Below are positions 62,337-64,000 of a stretch of DNA of 64,000 nt, one piece after another. Under the pieces are notes generated by a model. The model worked only from the letters and a program-made list of their open reading frames with translations, had not been told where the DNA came from and ran no database searches. The translations under genes were made by a program, and so were the position numbers. Each line of letters opens with the position of its first letter. The first letter of the stretch is position 1. Source of the DNA: JBGSIC01 sp041751875 (lineage in GTDB: Bacteria; Bdellovibrionota; FAC87; UBA2466; JACKAF01); assembly GCA_041751875.1 (NCBI GenBank), contig JBGSIC010000026.1:1-64000 (forward strand). The letters run 5' to 3'.

Positions 62337-62487
62337 ATAGGTGCCTATCTACTTCCCGGCCGTAAAGGTCGCAGGTAAACAATGATTCGATGTGACTAAA
62401 TGAGTGATGACGAATCGAGTTGTTGGAAAGGCATCTCTGTCGCACTTACCCGCTACCTTCACGGCCGGGAAGTAGATTGGCACCTAT
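62337..62487. repeat. Long inverted-repeat element (REP-like)
   Basis: A 42-base left arm (62337-62378, starting ATAGGTGCC) matches the complement of the right arm (62446-62487) at 38 of 42 positions; both contain CTACTTCCCGGCCGT. The 67-base centre has a further short pairing (ATTCG with CGAAT). The ends share AGGTGCC/GGCACCT with the shorter repeats at 16403, 25725 and 32108. The right arm touches the pheT stop codon, so pheT transcripts end in a strong hairpin. No open frame of note lies inside. Confidence 0.8.
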
Positions 62488-64000
62488 TAGGCGCGTAATT
62501 GAGCGCCGTGGGTGTCTTGAAGAGCCTGAATAATTTTGCTTTTAAGAGTTTCTGTTTCAGCTTCTTCCAAGGTCCGATCCGAAGAAAGAAAACTGAGATG
62601 GAAGGCCAAGCTGCGTTTTCCCATCGGGATATTTTCTCCCGCGTACACATCAAAAAGATCTGCTTTGTCGAGAAGCTCGCCGCCCGCGCCGCGAATGGTC
62701 TCTATCAAACTTTGGTGGGCAACGGACTTATCCACCGTAATCGCAATATCCAATGACACAGCGGGAAACTTAGACGGCTTTTTGAAACGCACAGTTCGCC
62801 TGCGGTATTTGCGGAGCACATCCAAGTTAAGCTCAAAAATCACCAACGGTTCATCAGTTTCTAGTACACCTTCTCGGACATGGGGGTGAATTTCACCGAT
62901 AAACCCAACTTCGGTTGTACCCAGCTTCAAGACGGCTGACCGATTCGGGAAAAAGAGTTTGTCGCTAGTAACAGGCTCGTAGGCCAAGGAAACCGTCGTG
63001 TTCTGGCTGATTAGATTCTCCACCAAGCCTTTGAGTGTGTAAAAATCTACCGTTGTGGAATCCTTCACCCAACCTTGGGGCGAACGCATTCCCGACAAAA
63101 GACCGGCCACACGGCTGGTTTCTTTTACCGTTGTCTCTACGCTTTCATCCCAAAGATAAGTGCGTGCTACTTCGAATAAGCGCTGGCTCTCCAGGTTGCG
63201 ATTGCGATTATAGCGATACGTTTCAAGCAAACTGGGAAGCAAGCTCGGACGAAGGACCTTGAACTCGTCGCTGATCGGGTTGCTCAATCGGACAGGATGA
63301 TCGGGCAAAACACCGTACCGGATCAAATTGTTCTCTGATGTAAAACTATAGTGAATACATTCTCGCATTCCCATTCCCGCCAGTGAGTGACGGATATGCA
63401 GTTCAAAAAGAAACTCTTCATCATCGAACTCCCGATCGGGAGCTGACGGAACCGGAAAGCGCTCCGGAATGATTTCGTAACCAATCAGACGAGCGACTTC
63501 TTCGACCATGTCGACGCTCTTTTCCAGATCGTTTCTGAAACTAGGAATCTTGGCTACCAAGATGTTGGCCGAGCGCTTGTGAGTGGTAATGCCGATCGAT
63601 TCAAGCAGATCAGCAGTTTTCTCCGAAGAAAGATTATAGAGACCCGTCACTTTGCGCACATCGCGCATGTCGATAGATACGGACAGTTGTTTCGGGGGTT
63701 CCGCGTTCGTATCAATCGGCGGGTAGTAGACATTGCCGTCAAAGCTATCGCGCAGCAAAGAGGCTGCACGTTCGCTGGCCGCTCCCACACCCATAAAGTC
63801 GACCTTACGTTCAAAGCGTTTCGAAGAATCGGTGTGAAGGCCTAAGCGCTTTGCCGTCTTGCGAATCTGAGCGTGATTGAAAGTGGCGCTCTCTAGAATA
63901 ATCGACGTGGTTTCAGCGCTTATTCCCGTGCTCGCTCCACCCATAATGCCCGCAAGAGCGATTGGTTTGTCACCATCTTGGATAAGAATATCCCCGGGCT
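62487..64000 (-). CDS. pheT: Phenylalanyl-tRNA synthetase beta subunit, 5'-truncated by window edge
   Basis: The C-terminal 504 or so residues of a normally 800-residue subunit that with PheS charges tRNA-Phe. The frame stays open to the window end and begins DILIQDGDKPIALAGIMGG, continuing ILESATFNHAQIRKTAKRLG and TDSSKRFERKVDF, the B3/B4 core. The middle part contains PERFPVPSAPDREFDDEEFL. The end is the anticodon-binding FDX-ACB domain (FPAVSLDIAITVDKSV, LFDVYAGENIPMGKRSLAF). The ATG at 63944 is internal. Confidence 0.93.
   Translation of the reverse strand, partial: PGDILIQDGDKPIALAGIMGGASTGISAETTSIILESATFNHAQIRKTAKRLGLHTDSSKRFERKVDFMGVGAASERAASLLRDSFDGNVYYPPIDTNAEPPKQLSVSIDMRDVRKVTGLYNLSSEKTADLLESIGITTHKRSANILVAKIPSFRNDLEKSVDMVEEVARLIGYEIIPERFPVPSAPDREFDDEEFLFELHIRHSLAGMGMRECIHYSFTSENNLIRYGVLPDHPVRLSNPISDEFKVLRPSLLPSLLETYRYNRNRNLESQRLFEVARTYLWDESVETTVKETSRVAGLLSGMRSPQGWVKDSTTVDFYTLKGLVENLISQNTTVSLAYEPVTSDKLFFPNRSAVLKLGTTEVGFIGEIHPHVREGVLETDEPLVIFELNLDVLRKYRRRTVRFKKPSKFPAVSLDIAITVDKSVAHQSLIETIRGAGGELLDKADLFDVYAGENIPMGKRSLAFHLSFLSSDRTLEEAETETLKSKIIQALQDTHGAQLRA

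Overview
This window looks like chromosomal DNA of a Bdellovibrio-like or other Bdellovibrionota (former deltaproteobacterial) Gram-negative bacterium. The base composition is balanced, and there are many signal-peptide and lipoprotein genes. There is an MsbA-type exporter, an outer-membrane barrel, a PilR-type regulator, c-di-GMP proteins (PilZ, GGDEF), large exported proteases (S8, M64) and very lysine-rich histone-like proteins. The taxon is inferred from gene content only. I see no prophage, transposase or CRISPR array.

Layout. 1-2.3 kb: glutathione synthesis, gshB (cut by the window edge) convergent with gshA, then tRNA-Ala(CGC) with a stray copy of its own 5' end upstream. 2.9-9.6 kb: PilZ protein, a secreted protein translationally coupled to a methyltransferase/acyltransferase fusion, a hemerythrin and a HAD phosphatase. 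9.6-15.6 kb: short RadC, NodU-type carbamoyltransferase, a WecA/MraY-like sugar-phosphate transferase with an unusual C-terminal domain, and an MsbA-like ABC exporter. 15.9-21.3 kb: small lipoprotein and coiled-coil protein, ribF, then glmU-glmS (UDP-GlcNAc supply). 21.4-25.8 kb: exported proteins and pilR. 25.8-31.2 kb: oppABCDF on the minus strand. 31.5-42.1 kb: chalcone-isomerase-like protein, M64 peptidase, metallophosphoesterase, tRNA-Ala(GGC), a diguanylate cyclase, an S8 lipoprotein protease and a barrel-SppA fusion. 42.3-49.1 kb: HPr-like protein coupled to cinA, two divergent basic proteins, mtnA, an ECF-like sigma/anti-sigma pair and nadE.

49.2-60.3 kb is the most distinctive part. 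A cupredoxin-like protein precedes a tightly packed, mostly overlapping run: a COX2 stub lacking the CuA domain, ctaA, ctaB, an ABC-2 transporter, sco, crtY, crtE, crtI, crtB, an unknown histidine-rich five-helix membrane protein and an AlkD-like protein. Heme A/copper-oxidase assembly and beta-carotene synthesis therefore appear to be co-expressed, and the membrane protein is an uncharacterised candidate partner.

60.3-64 kb: outer-membrane protein, a tRNA-Pro with the rare anticodon AGG, a MerR regulator, a 150-bp inverted-repeat element and pheT (cut by the window edge). A family of hairpins with AGGTGCC/GGCACCT ends recurs in at least five intergenic spaces and is probably a REP-like repeat family.
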